Assembly (NCBI GenBank): GCA_046329055.1
Contig: JAXLVK010000021.1
Span: forward strand, 1-64,000
Direction of reading: 5' to 3'
Length of the DNA stretch: 64,000 bases
Source of the DNA: JADKCL01 sp046329055
GTDB taxonomy: Bacteria; Bacteroidota; Bacteroidia; J057; JADKCL01
Positions 9,512 through 18,326 of the stretch are shown in pieces (positions within the stretch are counted from its first letter, which is position 1; the number at the start of each line of letters is the position of its first letter). The notes beneath the pieces are model-generated. The model made no database searches, was not told the origin of the DNA, and saw only the letters and a program-made list of their open reading frames with translations. The position numbers and the translations under genes were made by a program.

Positions 9512-12500
9512 ATGTCAATTCGCTGTTTTCTGTTCTTCCTTGCCGCATTGTCCTTGCCGTTGACGGCCTTGCACACCCATGCACAATGCTATGGCAACCC
9601 GCAGGCTGAGTCACAGGTCTGCGCGGGCACCCCGGTCAGCCACACCGCCTACACCACCTGCCCCAACTGCACACACACCTGGTCCGGATCGCCGATCGCC
9701 GGGCAGGGCACACCCACGGCAACCTATATTCACACTGGACTGGGCGATGGCCACAACTCCGTGTACCCGCAAGTCAACAGTTACAATCCGAACGCCAACT
9801 GCTATTTCTACGACGTATTCCAAACCACAGTGGGCAAGCAGCCCACCTATCCCATGCCCACGCTGTCCAACGGCCCTTGGGATGGCGACACGGGCAAGGT
9901 ATGGGTCTATGTCCGCAACCGAACATCAATGTGGTCCAATTTTTCCTACCGCTACCGCCCCACTTGGACGGTGTCGGGCGGCACGCTGATCGACTCTGTC
10001 ACGCATCCCTTCATGGGCGGGCAAATGTTCGAGGACACCGTCTGGGTCAAATGGACGGGGAGCGGCCCAGCCATCCTCAATGAGGCCAGGAACACAGCTC
10101 ATTATGGCACCTGGGGCTATCCCTTCAACTGCAATTGGGCAGCCCTGCAATCCTCGCCTGGCTATCCTCCGATGAACATCTTCCACCCCAGCGTCTGCCA
10201 AGGGGCGAGCACCAATTTCTACACCTACCCCTTCGCGGGCAGCACATTCACCTGGAGCACCACCAATGGCACCGTGGTCTCCGGGCAGGGCACCAATAGC
10301 GCGCACATCGTGATGAACGGCCCCGGGACAGTGAGCCTGCAGCGCGACAGCAGCGGCGTCCTGAGCAGCACCAATACCTCCATCACCCCATTTGTCCCGG
10401 TGATCAACCTCGGGCCTGACCGCAGCATTTGCCAGACGACGACCACCACGCTCACCGCCAATCCCGGATTCACAGGCTATCTCTGGTCCAATGGCGCGAC
10501 CACGCAGTCCATCACCGTGGGCTCAGCGGGCACCTACAGCGTCACCGGGACAGTGAATGGAAACTGCAGCGCCTCGGACACCATCGTCATCAGCGTCACC
10601 CCGTCCACAGCCCCCAACCTGGGGCCCGATGTCCACACCTGTACATTTCCCGTGAGCCTCAATGCCGGGCCGGGATACACCGCCTACGCCTGGAGCAACG
10701 GTGCCAATACACAAATCATCGCAGCCCCCATTCAAGGCACCTACCGCGTGACCGTGACCGATGCCAATGGCTGCCAACGGAGCGACACCGTGGTGGTGTT
10801 CACCCATCAACCCACCGTCAACCTCGGCAACAATGTGGACTTCTGCATGCCGGGCACCTATACCCTGGGGGCAGCTACCACGCAGGTCACCAATTACCTC
10901 TGGTCCACCGGAGCCACCACCAACTCCATCCAAGTGACGGGCCTGGGCAGCCAAACCTATTGGCTCCAAGGCAGCAACAGCTATGGCTGCACCGCTGCGG
11001 ACACCATCACAGTCACGGGCCATGCCCGCCCCACTCCCAACCTCGGCCCTGACCAAATCGTCTGCTCCGGCACCACTGTCACCTTCAACGCGGGCCCCGG
11101 CTATACCTCCTACTTCTGGCAGCCCAACCTCGCCACCACGCAATCCATCACCGTCAGCACGCCCAACACCTACCGCGTCACGGTCACCGATGTCTTCAAC
11201 TGTTCTGGCGCCGACACCGTCGTCCTCAGCAACTACCCGGATGTCCCTGTGAACCTCGGCCCGGACGTGAATGTCTGCCAACCCTCGGCGGTCATCAGCG
11301 CGGGCAATGCCTACTCCACCTACACCTGGAGCACCGGGGCCACCACATCCTCTATCACCGTGACCACCCCGGGCAGCTACTCCGTCACCACCACCTCCCC
11401 CAATGGCTGCGTGACTTCGGACGCGATCAATGTCCTGTTCACCAATTTCAGTTTCAGCCTGGGCAATGACACGACCATTTGCGCGCCAGGCACCATCACA
11501 CTGGACCCACAACTCCTCGGCAATTTCACCTACAATTGGAGCACAGGAGCCACCTCCCCCACCATCCACCTGAGCAGCCCCGCCAACTACAATGTGATCC
11601 TGAACGTCGCCAACACCTACGGCTGTTCTGGGAGCGACACCATCCTCGTCAACCTGCTGCCCACGCCGCCCTCTCTGCTGGGTGCGGACACGGTATTGTG
11701 TGCGGACACGTCATTTACCATGAACGTGGGCCCCGGATTTGCGAGCTATCTCTGGTCCAGCGGGGCGACCACGCAGAGCATCACCATCAGCTCCGGCGGA
11801 GTGTATCATGTCACCGCCACCGCGCCCAATGGCTGCATGCGGCTGGACACCGTCATGGTCACCGACCTCATCGATTGCGTCTTCCCGGGCGATGTCGATT
11901 ATGATGGCACCGCCGACCTCATGGATGTGCTGGCACTGGGCACAGGCATCGGTTTGTCGGGTCCGATTCGGAACAATGCCTCCCTCCAATGGTACGGGCA
12001 GGTCGCGCAAAGCTGGGGCGGCAGCATCGCCACAGGCAGCAATTACAAGCAGGGCGACACCGACGGCAATGGCGCCATCAATGTGAACGACACCCTCGCC
12101 ATCCACAACAATTTTGGCAGCACGCACAGCAAGACCGGAACCGTCACTGGCACGGGAGGGAGGTTGCGCATTGTGCCCATCAATTCCCAAGTGATGGCAG
12201 GAGACACGGCATTTTTCGCTGCATTTTATGAGGGGGACAATGCCACCACGATCGATTCCATCCATGGACTTGCGGTGGAGATGAATTGGCCGGTGCTGGG
12301 CAATACCCGCTTGCTGTACATCGATTACGGCATGGCATGGTTTGCTCCGACAGGAAATCGCATCGACTTCACGCGGCCCGGCGGCAACTCCGTCAAGCTC
12401 GCCATCACCCGCACCTCCAATACCGATACCTCCGGTCAAGGCGTCGCCATGGTCCTCGCCTACCTCACCGACTCCAATCTTACACAGACCACCCCATTTG

Positions 12501-12856
12501 GCCCGACTGTCACTTCCGTGGTGGGCGTGGGCACGAGCCTCACTCCCCGGCCCGCGCAACCTGTGAGCGTCCCTGTGTCCATTCAGGCGACTCCCATCGG
12601 CATGCCCAAAGTGGTCGCGCACGTCCGCATCGGCCCCGTGCCTGCCCATGACCGCCTGAACATCCTCCTCGTGGACGGCAACCCACCGCGGCAAGTCCGC
12701 CTCACCAATATGCTCGGCCAAACGGTGGCCAACCAACCATGGCCCGGCGGCGATGAATGCTCCATCGATGTCTCCGGATTGCCAGCAGGACATTATTGCC
12801 TGCAAGTGCAGATGGAGGACGGGTTGATTGTGAAGCAGGTGATGGTGGGGCGGTAG
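9512..12856 (+). CDS. T9SS-secreted repeat adhesin with dockerin-like segment and sorting domain
   Basis: 1114 residues. A signal peptide (residues 1-25) is followed by a Cys-rich N-terminal region. Seven Ig/PKD-like repeats follow (about 310-790), each opening 'LG(P/N/A)D...C' and containing 'YxWSxGATTxSI' and 'SDT'. Residues about 800-875 contain two D-x-D-x-D loops (GDVDYDGTADLMDVL and GDTDGNGAINVNDTL) in dockerin-like arrangement. The C-terminal ~75 residues form a type A T9SS sorting domain (IGPVPAHDRLNI ... GLPAGHYCLQVQ ... VMVGR). The protein is expected on the surface or secreted, probably in adhesion. Intact despite its length and repetitive sequence. Confidence 0.85.
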   Translation: MSIRCFLFFLAALSLPLTALHTHAQCYGNPQAESQVCAGTPVSHTAYTTCPNCTHTWSGSPIAGQGTPTATYIHTGLGDGHNSVYPQVNSYNPNANCYFYDVFQTTVGKQPTYPMPTLSNGPWDGDTGKVWVYVRNRTSMWSNFSYRYRPTWTVSGGTLIDSVTHPFMGGQMFEDTVWVKWTGSGPAILNEARNTAHYGTWGYPFNCNWAALQSSPGYPPMNIFHPSVCQGASTNFYTYPFAGSTFTWSTTNGTVVSGQGTNSAHIVMNGPGTVSLQRDSSGVLSSTNTSITPFVPVINLGPDRSICQTTTTTLTANPGFTGYLWSNGATTQSITVGSAGTYSVTGTVNGNCSASDTIVISVTPSTAPNLGPDVHTCTFPVSLNAGPGYTAYAWSNGANTQIIAAPIQGTYRVTVTDANGCQRSDTVVVFTHQPTVNLGNNVDFCMPGTYTLGAATTQVTNYLWSTGATTNSIQVTGLGSQTYWLQGSNSYGCTAADTITVTGHARPTPNLGPDQIVCSGTTVTFNAGPGYTSYFWQPNLATTQSITVSTPNTYRVTVTDVFNCSGADTVVLSNYPDVPVNLGPDVNVCQPSAVISAGNAYSTYTWSTGATTSSITVTTPGSYSVTTTSPNGCVTSDAINVLFTNFSFSLGNDTTICAPGTITLDPQLLGNFTYNWSTGATSPTIHLSSPANYNVILNVANTYGCSGSDTILVNLLPTPPSLLGADTVLCADTSFTMNVGPGFASYLWSSGATTQSITISSGGVYHVTATAPNGCMRLDTVMVTDLIDCVFPGDVDYDGTADLMDVLALGTGIGLSGPIRNNASLQWYGQVAQSWGGSIATGSNYKQGDTDGNGAINVNDTLAIHNNFGSTHSKTGTVTGTGGRLRIVPINSQVMAGDTAFFAAFYEGDNATTIDSIHGLAVEMNWPVLGNTRLLYIDYGMAWFAPTGNRIDFTRPGGNSVKLAITRTSNTDTSGQGVAMVLAYLTDSNLTQTTPFGPTVTSVVGVGTSLTPRPAQPVSVPVSIQATPIGMPKVVAHVRIGPVPAHDRLNILLVDGNPPRQVRLTNMLGQTVANQPWPGGDECSIDVSGLPAGHYCLQVQMEDGLIVKQVMVGR

Positions 12857-12884
12857 CCTGTCTCAGCAAGACTGACAATTTCCC

Positions 12885-13613
12885 CTAAATCTCCGCCAAT
12901 GCGGACCCCGTCAAGCCGGAGCTGATTTGCTGCGCCTCGATGCGGATGGCATAGCGGCGGTCAGGGACAATTGTGACGTTGGCGAAAAACTGACTGTTGA
13001 TTTGAAATGTCATCGCGTAGGAATTGGAGGTGCCCTTTTCGCCGTCAAGGTCGGTCACCGTGGCTGTCGCGACGAAGTCCTCCGGTAACCAAGGCGAATT
13101 TGCGTTGATTTCGCAACCGCACATCATCGTCACCTTGGCGCGCACCCGCAGCAGGGTTCCCAAGCGGATGATCTCCGGCTGCACCCACAATCCCGGCACA
13201 GGCACCACGATGCCCGCTCCCTGATTCAAGTCCTGACCGGGCGAGGCCCTCAACTGAATCGAGGATTCCGCATTGGGGCGGTCGCCTCCAAGCGGTTCGC
13301 TCACGCGCACCTCAATATTCGTCTCCTCCGGGATGTAAAATGCCCCGGAATAGCATACCGTCGTCGTATCCGCGACCACGTAATAAGTGGTAGCAGAGGG
13401 ATTTCCCGGCGTCACAATCGTATAGGGCGACATGTCCCGCACAATGGTGGTGGACCGCGATCCAGAATCGCCCGTGTTCATGAGGCCCTGCGCGAGGGTC
13501 TCCCCATTGGAGAGGTTGATGATGGTGATGATTGCGCCATTGAAGCTGTCCGGCCCCAAGAACATGCCGTTCACAGCCTGCGCGCGGATGAGGAAATTTA
13601 CATTTGGTTCCAT
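12885..13613 (-). CDS. Uncharacterised protein, beta-rich
   Basis: 242 residues from the ATG at 13613 (MEPNVNFLIRAQAVNGMFLG). The frame extends to 13739, but that extension overlaps the upstream gene and has no sequence support. There is no signal peptide or membrane segment. The protein is rich in predicted beta strands, with a 'VTMMCGCEIN' segment holding the only clustered cysteines. It lies just downstream of the 178-residue gene at 13708 on the same strand, so the two are probably co-transcribed. No family recognised. Confidence 0.6.
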   Translation of the reverse strand: MEPNVNFLIRAQAVNGMFLGPDSFNGAIITIINLSNGETLAQGLMNTGDSGSRSTTIVRDMSPYTIVTPGNPSATTYYVVADTTTVCYSGAFYIPEETNIEVRVSEPLGGDRPNAESSIQLRASPGQDLNQGAGIVVPVPGLWVQPEIIRLGTLLRVRAKVTMMCGCEINANSPWLPEDFVATATVTDLDGEKGTSNSYAMTFQINSQFFANVTIVPDRRYAIRIEAQQISSGLTGSALAEI

Positions 13614-13707
13614 AGTTGGGGGAAGATAGGCGATTTTTGGCAGATGCGGAAAAGGCCGACACCAGGCCGACCATTTCCATACAATATGGCAAAGCAAAAA
13701 GGTATCC

Positions 13708-14244
13708 TCAAGTGGTGGGCTTGTCTTCCGTGTCCTCACCTGAGTCCTCGCCGTCCGTGTTTTCGTCCGGGTATTGCTCCTCGGGGGTCATGCCGGTGCT
13801 CTTCTTGAAGTGATCGCGACACTTTTCGTAGAGTCCCTCAAGACCTGGCATGCCACTCTTCCGCGCAATCTTGAGGCCCTTGTAGTAATCAAGGCTCATC
13901 TGCATTGCATCGTGCTTGGCCACAAAAAGGGCATTGTCGATCGTCTCCACCAAGCTCATCAGCTTGATCTGCATCGCGACGAGGTTTTTCACGTTGCCGA
14001 TGCGGGTGTAGTAGTCCACGAGGTCGTGCCATGCGGGCATCACCTTGGGATGTGCCTGACAGATTTCGTGGATGTCTGCGATGAACTGCATCTGTGGATC
14101 ACCCACCTTGATGCATGAACCCTTGTCCTTGCTGGTGACATTGGGGAACACCGGCAACGCCCCTTGTGCGCTGCTGACGAGGTTGGCGATTGCGTTCACG
14201 TGAGTGACGTTCACCGGGCTGTCTAGCCATGCTTTCTTTAGCAT
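13708..14244 (-). CDS. Uncharacterised alpha-helical protein
   Basis: 178 residues starting MLKKAWLDSPVNVTHVNAIAN. The body looks helical, with a repeating pattern of hydrophobic residues, and the tail is strongly acidic (DENTDGEDSGEDTED). No signal peptide. It is the first of two minus-strand genes (with 12885-13613) transcribed from the 436-nt divergent region before the FAD oxidoreductase. Function unknown. Confidence 0.65.
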   Translation of the reverse strand: MLKKAWLDSPVNVTHVNAIANLVSSAQGALPVFPNVTSKDKGSCIKVGDPQMQFIADIHEICQAHPKVMPAWHDLVDYYTRIGNVKNLVAMQIKLMSLVETIDNALFVAKHDAMQMSLDYYKGLKIARKSGMPGLEGLYEKCRDHFKKSTGMTPEEQYPDENTDGEDSGEDTEDKPTT

Positions 14245-14680
14245 AATCAGTTAACAATTAGAAGTTTAAAATGCGTGCCATTTTGCTTGCACGAGCCACC
14301 ACCGTGGCGACTAGGACAAAATTACGGTGGCTTTCAGAAATTGATTCAGCAGCAAGTGCCTATTTTCGGCGCATTGTCCGAACCGTGACCCTGGAAGGAC
14401 GAAACACCCGTTTTTCAGGACGAACCGGAAAAATTCCATTTGTGCAATTCCAATATTGTGGACGCTTTTTCGGACCCGCTTGAACATCAAAACATACACT
14501 CGCCCAAAAGAATATACAGGGACGCAAGTCCTGCAACACAACATCAGTGCAAAATGACCAGGCATTCCCGCACAATCCATCCTTTGCGCCGCCACAACCC
14601 ACCCCTTGGGCCTCCGCTCGACATGACAGGGAGGTTATGGCTGACTCCGCTCGACATGGCATGTGGGAGGTGGGTGCGGT
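14245..14680. other. Divergent intergenic region with short dispersed repeats
   Basis: No gene is supported here. The left part is AT-richer and should hold the promoter for the minus-strand pair. The right part has two copies of ctccgctcgacatg (near 14612 and 14645), a motif also found at the ends of the inverted-repeat element at 29634-29820. Confidence 0.5.
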
Positions 14681-16372
14681 ATGAACAGCAGCAACATCAA
14701 CCGTCGGCAGTTTCTGAACCGTGCTGGGTTGGCGGGGTTGGGGATATTGGCGTTGGGGGGTGGGGCTTGGTCTTGTGAGCGGGAGGAGGAGAAGGGGGCG
14801 ATTCCGGGGAAATTGCTGGGGCCGGATTTTGGAAGTGGGCATCGGCTGCGGATGGCAATGGGGGAATTGAACGAAAGGCGGATCATTCGCAAGGAGGTGG
14901 TGATCATTGGCGGGGGGGTGGCGGGATTGGCTTGTGCTTGGCGGTTGCGGAAGATGGGGATCCATGATTTCACGATCCTGGAAATGGAGTACGAGCCGGG
15001 TGGAAATGCCCGGGGTGGGATCACGGATACGAATCATTGGGGGCTGGGGAGGGGCAAAAGCGCTGACGGTAAACAGGCGGGGCAACGCTATCCTTGGGGA
15101 GCGCATTATCTCCCGGTGCCGGATGCGCGGAATACTTTGTTGATCGAGTTCCTGCAATCGGCGGGTGTGGTTACGGGATTTGACTTGCTGAATCGCCCGG
15201 TTTTCAATGAATTGTACCTCTGTCAGGCTCCGGAGGAGCGGCTCATGATCCACGGGCAATGGCAGAAGGGTCTGGTGCCGCAACTGGGTGTCCCTGCCAA
15301 GGAACGGGCGCAGATTGCGGAGTTTTTCCAGGTCATGGAGGATTGGAAAAAGCGCGTCGGGGTGGACGGCAAGCCTGCATTTGCGATCCCTGCGGAAAAC
15401 AGCTCTCAAGATCCGGAGTTTCTGCACCTCGACACGATGACGATGGCGGAGTACCTGCACATGTTGCGGCTGGATTCGCCGCACCTGCGCTGGTATGTGG
15501 ACTATTGCTGCCGGGATGACTTTGGGCTTGGGGTGGAGCAATGCTCTGCTTGGGCGGGGGTGCATTATTTTGCCTCCCGGACGGGTGGCGGGGCGAATGC
15601 GGAAAGCAGCGAGGTCTTGACTTGGCCGGAGGGGAATGCTTGGTTGGTGCAACAACTCAGCAAGGACTTGGATCCGTGGCAGTTGCAGCGGAATTCGATG
15701 GCCTATTCGGTGAAGAATATGGAGGATTATGTGGAGGTGAAGGCGATTGATCCGACTGTTCCGTTCGATGCGATGGTGTTGCAGGCCAAGGCGGCAGTTT
15801 TCGCCGGGCCGCAGTTTGTGGCGGCGCATATTGTGGAGGGGCATCCGGGCATGCATCCGGCATTCACCTACGCTCCGTGGATCGTCGCCAATGTCCGGTT
15901 GCGATTCAAGGACAATCCGTTGTTGCACGATGTGCATTGGGACAATGTCCCCTATGGCCGCAAATCATTGGGGTATGTGCATGCTGGGCACCAAAGCCTT
16001 GCGATGCAACAGCCGGAGGAGACGGTCCTGACTTGGTATATGCCGCTGAGCGATGGCGATCCCAAAGCGGCGCGGAAACAGGCTCTGGATCAAAGGTATG
16101 CGCATTGGCAGGCGATGGTGATGGAGGATTTGGAGTACATGCATCCCGGGCTGGTGCAGCATGTCCGCAACATCGATGTTTGGACGTGGGGGCATGGGAT
16201 GATCCGGCCGTTGCCGGGATTGATCACGGGGGAGGCGTTGAGGGCGGCGCGGCAGCCGATTGGGCGGATTCATTTCGCGCACAGCGACTTGAGTGGGATG
16301 TCGATTTTTGAGGAGGCGTTTCATCAGGGGTGTCGGGCGGCGGCAGAGGTTGCGGTGGAATTGCGGGGTTGA
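14681..16372 (+). CDS. Tat-exported FAD-dependent amine-oxidase-type oxidoreductase
   Basis: 563 residues from the ATG at 14681. A twin-arginine signal (NINRRQFLNRAGLAGLG) precedes a hydrophobic stretch and a possible lipobox (GAWSC). The FAD-binding dinucleotide motif is at about residues 73-105 (VVIIGGGVAGLACAWRLRK, then GGNARGG), as in the flavin monoamine oxidase/phytoene desaturase superfamily. A C-terminal 'GQAL-like' FAD closing segment appears as IHFAHSDLSGMSIFEEAFHQG. It is exported folded, so it acts outside the cytoplasm; the substrate is unknown. The polytopic protein at 16837 follows on the same strand after a repeat-rich spacer. Confidence 0.8.
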   Translation: MNSSNINRRQFLNRAGLAGLGILALGGGAWSCEREEEKGAIPGKLLGPDFGSGHRLRMAMGELNERRIIRKEVVIIGGGVAGLACAWRLRKMGIHDFTILEMEYEPGGNARGGITDTNHWGLGRGKSADGKQAGQRYPWGAHYLPVPDARNTLLIEFLQSAGVVTGFDLLNRPVFNELYLCQAPEERLMIHGQWQKGLVPQLGVPAKERAQIAEFFQVMEDWKKRVGVDGKPAFAIPAENSSQDPEFLHLDTMTMAEYLHMLRLDSPHLRWYVDYCCRDDFGLGVEQCSAWAGVHYFASRTGGGANAESSEVLTWPEGNAWLVQQLSKDLDPWQLQRNSMAYSVKNMEDYVEVKAIDPTVPFDAMVLQAKAAVFAGPQFVAAHIVEGHPGMHPAFTYAPWIVANVRLRFKDNPLLHDVHWDNVPYGRKSLGYVHAGHQSLAMQQPEETVLTWYMPLSDGDPKAARKQALDQRYAHWQAMVMEDLEYMHPGLVQHVRNIDVWTWGHGMIRPLPGLITGEALRAARQPIGRIHFAHSDLSGMSIFEEAFHQGCRAAAEVAVELRG

Positions 16373-16443
16373 GGGGATCTAGGATTCGATTGTGGTGGCG
16401 TTGATTTGGGTGTTTGGTGAATCTGGTGACATTGTGTTTCGCG

Positions 16444-16790
16444 GTTCGACCCCGCCGATTCTCGGCACGCAGCGCTGGGGTCGTTGGGGTGATTTGTGCG
16501 CCGTGGGGGCTACATACGTTCGACCCCGCCGATTCTCGGCACGCAGCGCTGGGGTCGTTGGGGTGTTTTGTGCGTCGTGGGCTTCTGGCCGCAGGACACC
16601 ATTGCTCTAGCCTTCGGCTGAGATTTCGCCGGAGGCTAATGTTCGATCGGCGTGCGGCAGGATGCCGCCGCCTCGTTCTGGCTTCTGGCCGCAGGACGCC
16701 GCTGCCGTGTTCTGGTGTTTGGATGCCGCCGCCTCGTTCTGGCTTCTGGCCGCAGGACGCCGCTGCCTCGATTCTGGCGATTGGATGCCG
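16444..16790. repeat. Two families of short direct repeats between genes
   Basis: A 47-bp unit starting gttcgaccccgccgattctc occurs at 16444 and 16518 (period 74). A second unit starting gcttctggccgcaggac occurs at 16581, 16681 and 16742, the last two within a longer ~45-bp duplication. The region is about 460 nt and otherwise gene-free; the frame open through it is an upstream extension of the next gene. Confidence 0.8.
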
Positions 16791-16836
16791 CTATGCATGG
16801 GGAGGGTGGCAATTGATTACCTTTGGGCTGCCTTGC

Positions 16837-17946
16837 ATGGAGAGAACTGCACATACCCGCCATCCGCAGCCTTGGATTTATCGGCCATGGGTGGATGGGC
16901 CGTTCATTTTGGCGCCAGCATTTCTTGTGACTTTGGTGGTGGTGGCCTTTCCGGGCATTTTTGCGGACAATGATTCCCTCAGCCCGCGGGCTTGGCTCTT
17001 GCTGATCGTGGGGGTGGATGTGGCGCATGTCTATAGCACGATGTGGCGGACCTATCTGGATCCGAGTGAGTTTTCGCGGCACCGAAATCTGCTCATTTAC
17101 ACGCCTTTGGCGGTTTGGATTGGTGGAATTGTGCTGTATTCCATGGGGCCGATGGTGTTTTGGCGGGTGATGGCTTATCTCGCGGTCTTCCATTTCATTC
17201 GGCAGCAGTATGGCTTCATGGCGGTCTATTCGCGGCGCGATGCCCGTCCGGAATGGGAGCGGCACTTTGACTCTATCACGGTCTATGCGCTGACTTTGTA
17301 TCCGATCCTTTTCTGGCATACGCACCTGCCGCGGAACTTTTCGTGGTTCGTGGAGGGCGATTTCTTGGGGGTGGATGCGCCTTGGTTGACGGACATCGGC
17401 TTGGTGATTTATGGGCTGATTGTGGTTGGGTATGTCGTGAAGGAGCTTCGTCAGGGCCTAAAAAGGGGCTTCAATCTGCCTAAGAACCTGATTTTGCTGG
17501 GGACCGGGCTGAGTTGGTACTGCGGGATTGTGCTGCGGAATGGGGACCTGGCATTTACCGCGACGAATGTGATCGCACACGGCTTGCCCTATATGGCGAT
17601 GGTCTGGATTTATGGACGGAAAAAGCATGCTCCTGCCCAGCAACAATCCGCGCCGAATGTCTGGATGCGTTGGGGATTCCGGGTGGCATTTGTCCCGGCG
17701 TTTCTGGGGTTGCTGCTGGGGCTGGCGTATCTGGAGGAGGGGCTCTGGGACGGTTTGGTCTGGCGCGACCATGCGGGATTGTTCCCCTGGGCGCAGGGAT
17801 TGCCGTTTCTGGAGGATCAAGCCGCGCTGGCAATCATGGTGCCGCTGCTGTCGCTGCCGCAGGTCACGCATTATATCGTGGACGGGTTCATTTGGAAGAT
17901 GCGGCGGGAGGATGGGGATTTGCGGGTGATTGATGAGGAAAGATGA
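16837..17946 (+). CDS. Polytopic membrane protein, unknown function
   Basis: 369 residues from the ATG at 16837 (MERTAHTRHPQPWIYRPWVDG). The frame is open further upstream, but only through repeat DNA. There are about nine hydrophobic segments. Polar residues within or next to membrane segments include DVAHVYSTMWRTY, FHFIRQQYGF and ATNVIAHGLPY, with repeated His residues that could bind a metal or form an active site. No family recognised. Possibly functions with the FAD oxidoreductase upstream, but the spacer holds repeats and could separate the transcripts. Confidence 0.65.
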   Translation: MERTAHTRHPQPWIYRPWVDGPFILAPAFLVTLVVVAFPGIFADNDSLSPRAWLLLIVGVDVAHVYSTMWRTYLDPSEFSRHRNLLIYTPLAVWIGGIVLYSMGPMVFWRVMAYLAVFHFIRQQYGFMAVYSRRDARPEWERHFDSITVYALTLYPILFWHTHLPRNFSWFVEGDFLGVDAPWLTDIGLVIYGLIVVGYVVKELRQGLKRGFNLPKNLILLGTGLSWYCGIVLRNGDLAFTATNVIAHGLPYMAMVWIYGRKKHAPAQQQSAPNVWMRWGFRVAFVPAFLGLLLGLAYLEEGLWDGLVWRDHAGLFPWAQGLPFLEDQAALAIMVPLLSLPQVTHYIVDGFIWKMRREDGDLRVIDEER

Positions 17947-18326
17947 AAGTTGAAAGATGAAGGATGAAGGATGAAAGATGGAGGGCAATCGCTCCTAATC
18001 TGTCCGAATTCGAGCCTGCGGCATCTCGGCCGCGTTCGACTTCGCTCAGGGCAGGCTCCGGGCTAGCCTGCTCGAGCGGAAGCCTGTCCCTAGGATCGAG
18101 GGCGGAAGAATTCGGAAATCCATTGATCTCTATTGCCATTTCGGTTCACGCTGGCAACCCTTCGACAAGCTCAGGACGGGTATGCCAGCGGCAGGGTAGG
18201 CGTGCGGCCGGAGGCCGCCGCCTCGACTCAGAACATTCTCCCCTAGGAGGGAAAGCATGGAATTTTTGCTGGCTGTGTCGGGAGATTGGGAAATAATGAT
18301 CGCACGATGCCCTATCTTGTCCATCT
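17947..18326. other. Intergenic region with simple repeats
   Basis: It begins with an (a)aagatgaaggatga-type simple repeat (17943-17985) directly after the stop codon. Mosaic GC-rich segments follow ('cgttcgacttcgctcagg', 'ttcgacaagctcaggac'), commonly seen as dispersed intergenic repeats. No gene is supported. Confidence 0.5.

Noticed and set aside
10523..12805. Long minus-strand frames opposite the 1114-residue adhesin
   Set aside because: Gly/Asp/Val-rich mirror of the repeat codons; no start context or motifs.
14360..15937. 525-codon minus-strand frame opposite the FAD oxidoreductase
   Set aside because: His/Pro/Arg-rich with no domain. The plus strand has a Tat signal and an FAD-binding motif.
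16444..16564. tRNA-like 'gttcgacccc' sequence
   Set aside because: It lacks acceptor, D and anticodon stem pairing and is part of a duplicated 47-bp spacer repeat.
14681..17946. Polyamine or carotenoid biosynthesis cluster
   Set aside because: Only one FAD oxidoreductase and an unknown membrane protein are present; no synthase partners, and the spacer is repeat-rich.
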